From positions 1 through 17,796 of the forward strand of contig JAMYHX010000679.1 of the NCBI GenBank assembly GCA_025529335.1: a stretch of DNA of 17,796 nt. Reading direction: 5' to 3'. This document shows positions 17,758 to 17,796 of this stretch, piece after piece; the first letter of the stretch is position 1, and each line of letters begins with the position of its first letter. The DNA comes from Rhizopus sp. PT2906 (taxonomy: Eukaryota; Mucoromycota; Mucoromycetes; Mucorales; Rhizopodaceae). A program made the translations under genes and the position numbers. Below the pieces are notes generated by a model. The model was not told the origin of the DNA. It saw only the letters and a list, made by a program, of their open reading frames with translations, and searched no databases.

Positions 17758-17796
17758 ATGGAACATCCCTCTTCTTGCCCTACCGTTACCACAGTA
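17758..17796 (+). CDS. Start of a gene truncated by the window edge
   Basis: Thirteen codons, MEHPSSCPTVTTV, run open to the end of the window. The start is chosen because it is the first ATG after the TATA box and CT-rich leader. The product cannot be identified from so little sequence. Confidence 0.5.
   Translation, partial: MEHPSSCPTVTTV

Noticed and set aside
1..17796. CRISPR arrays, tRNA or rRNA genes, bacterial operons
   Set aside because: No regularly spaced repeats, no cloverleaf with a GGTTCRA-type arm, and the gene structure is clearly eukaryotic.

Overview
The window looks like nuclear DNA of an early-diverging fungus, most likely Mucoromycota (a Mucorales-type genome). Intergenic DNA is very AT-rich, genes are split by many tiny introns (46-61 nt in almost every case, GTRNGT donors, CTAAY-like branch points, YAG/AAG acceptors), 5' leaders are pyrimidine-rich, and one intron is of the GC-AG type. 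The species assignment is inference; no marker gene (rRNA, tRNA) is present.

Layout. 1-3217: mostly AT-rich DNA without a gene I can defend; a weak open frame on the minus strand (about 1884-2117) may be a terminal exon. 3218-3996 (minus): a two-exon Pho80/Pcl-type cyclin of 240 residues. 3997-4629: a divergent promoter with two TGASTCA (Gcn4/AP-1) sites close to the cyclin and three CCAAT boxes closer to the other gene. 4630-6324 (plus): seven-exon SWD1/RbBP5, the WD40 subunit of the COMPASS histone H3K4 methyltransferase, 453 residues. 6384-11494 (plus): six-exon, 1611-residue protein with two START lipid-binding domains and a C-terminal membrane anchor. 11558-15291 (minus): a 21-exon, about 886-residue multi-pass membrane protein whose C-terminal third carries the hallmarks of the STRA6 (retinol-binding-protein receptor) family, preceded by a signal peptide and a secreted ectodomain. 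15292-17257: promoter DNA, one small unassigned ORF, then a GC-richer island of broken coding-like sequence containing a 77-nt T-tract. 17258-17796: a TATA-box promoter and the first 13 codons of a gene leaving the window.

How the parts may work together. The cyclin promoter suggests Gcn4-type control of a Pho85 cyclin, as known for yeast PCL5. The START protein and the STRA6-like protein converge with only 63 bp between their stop codons, and both belong to families that handle hydrophobic ligands. The most exciting element is the STRA6-like gene: Mucorales signal with trisporoids, apocarotenoids cut from beta-carotene, and I know of no established receptor or importer for them; a retinoid-channel homologue with a secreted ectodomain is a natural candidate. 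That link is inference. All gene models here were built by hand from reading frame, splice signals and family resemblance, and every exon junction given keeps the frame.
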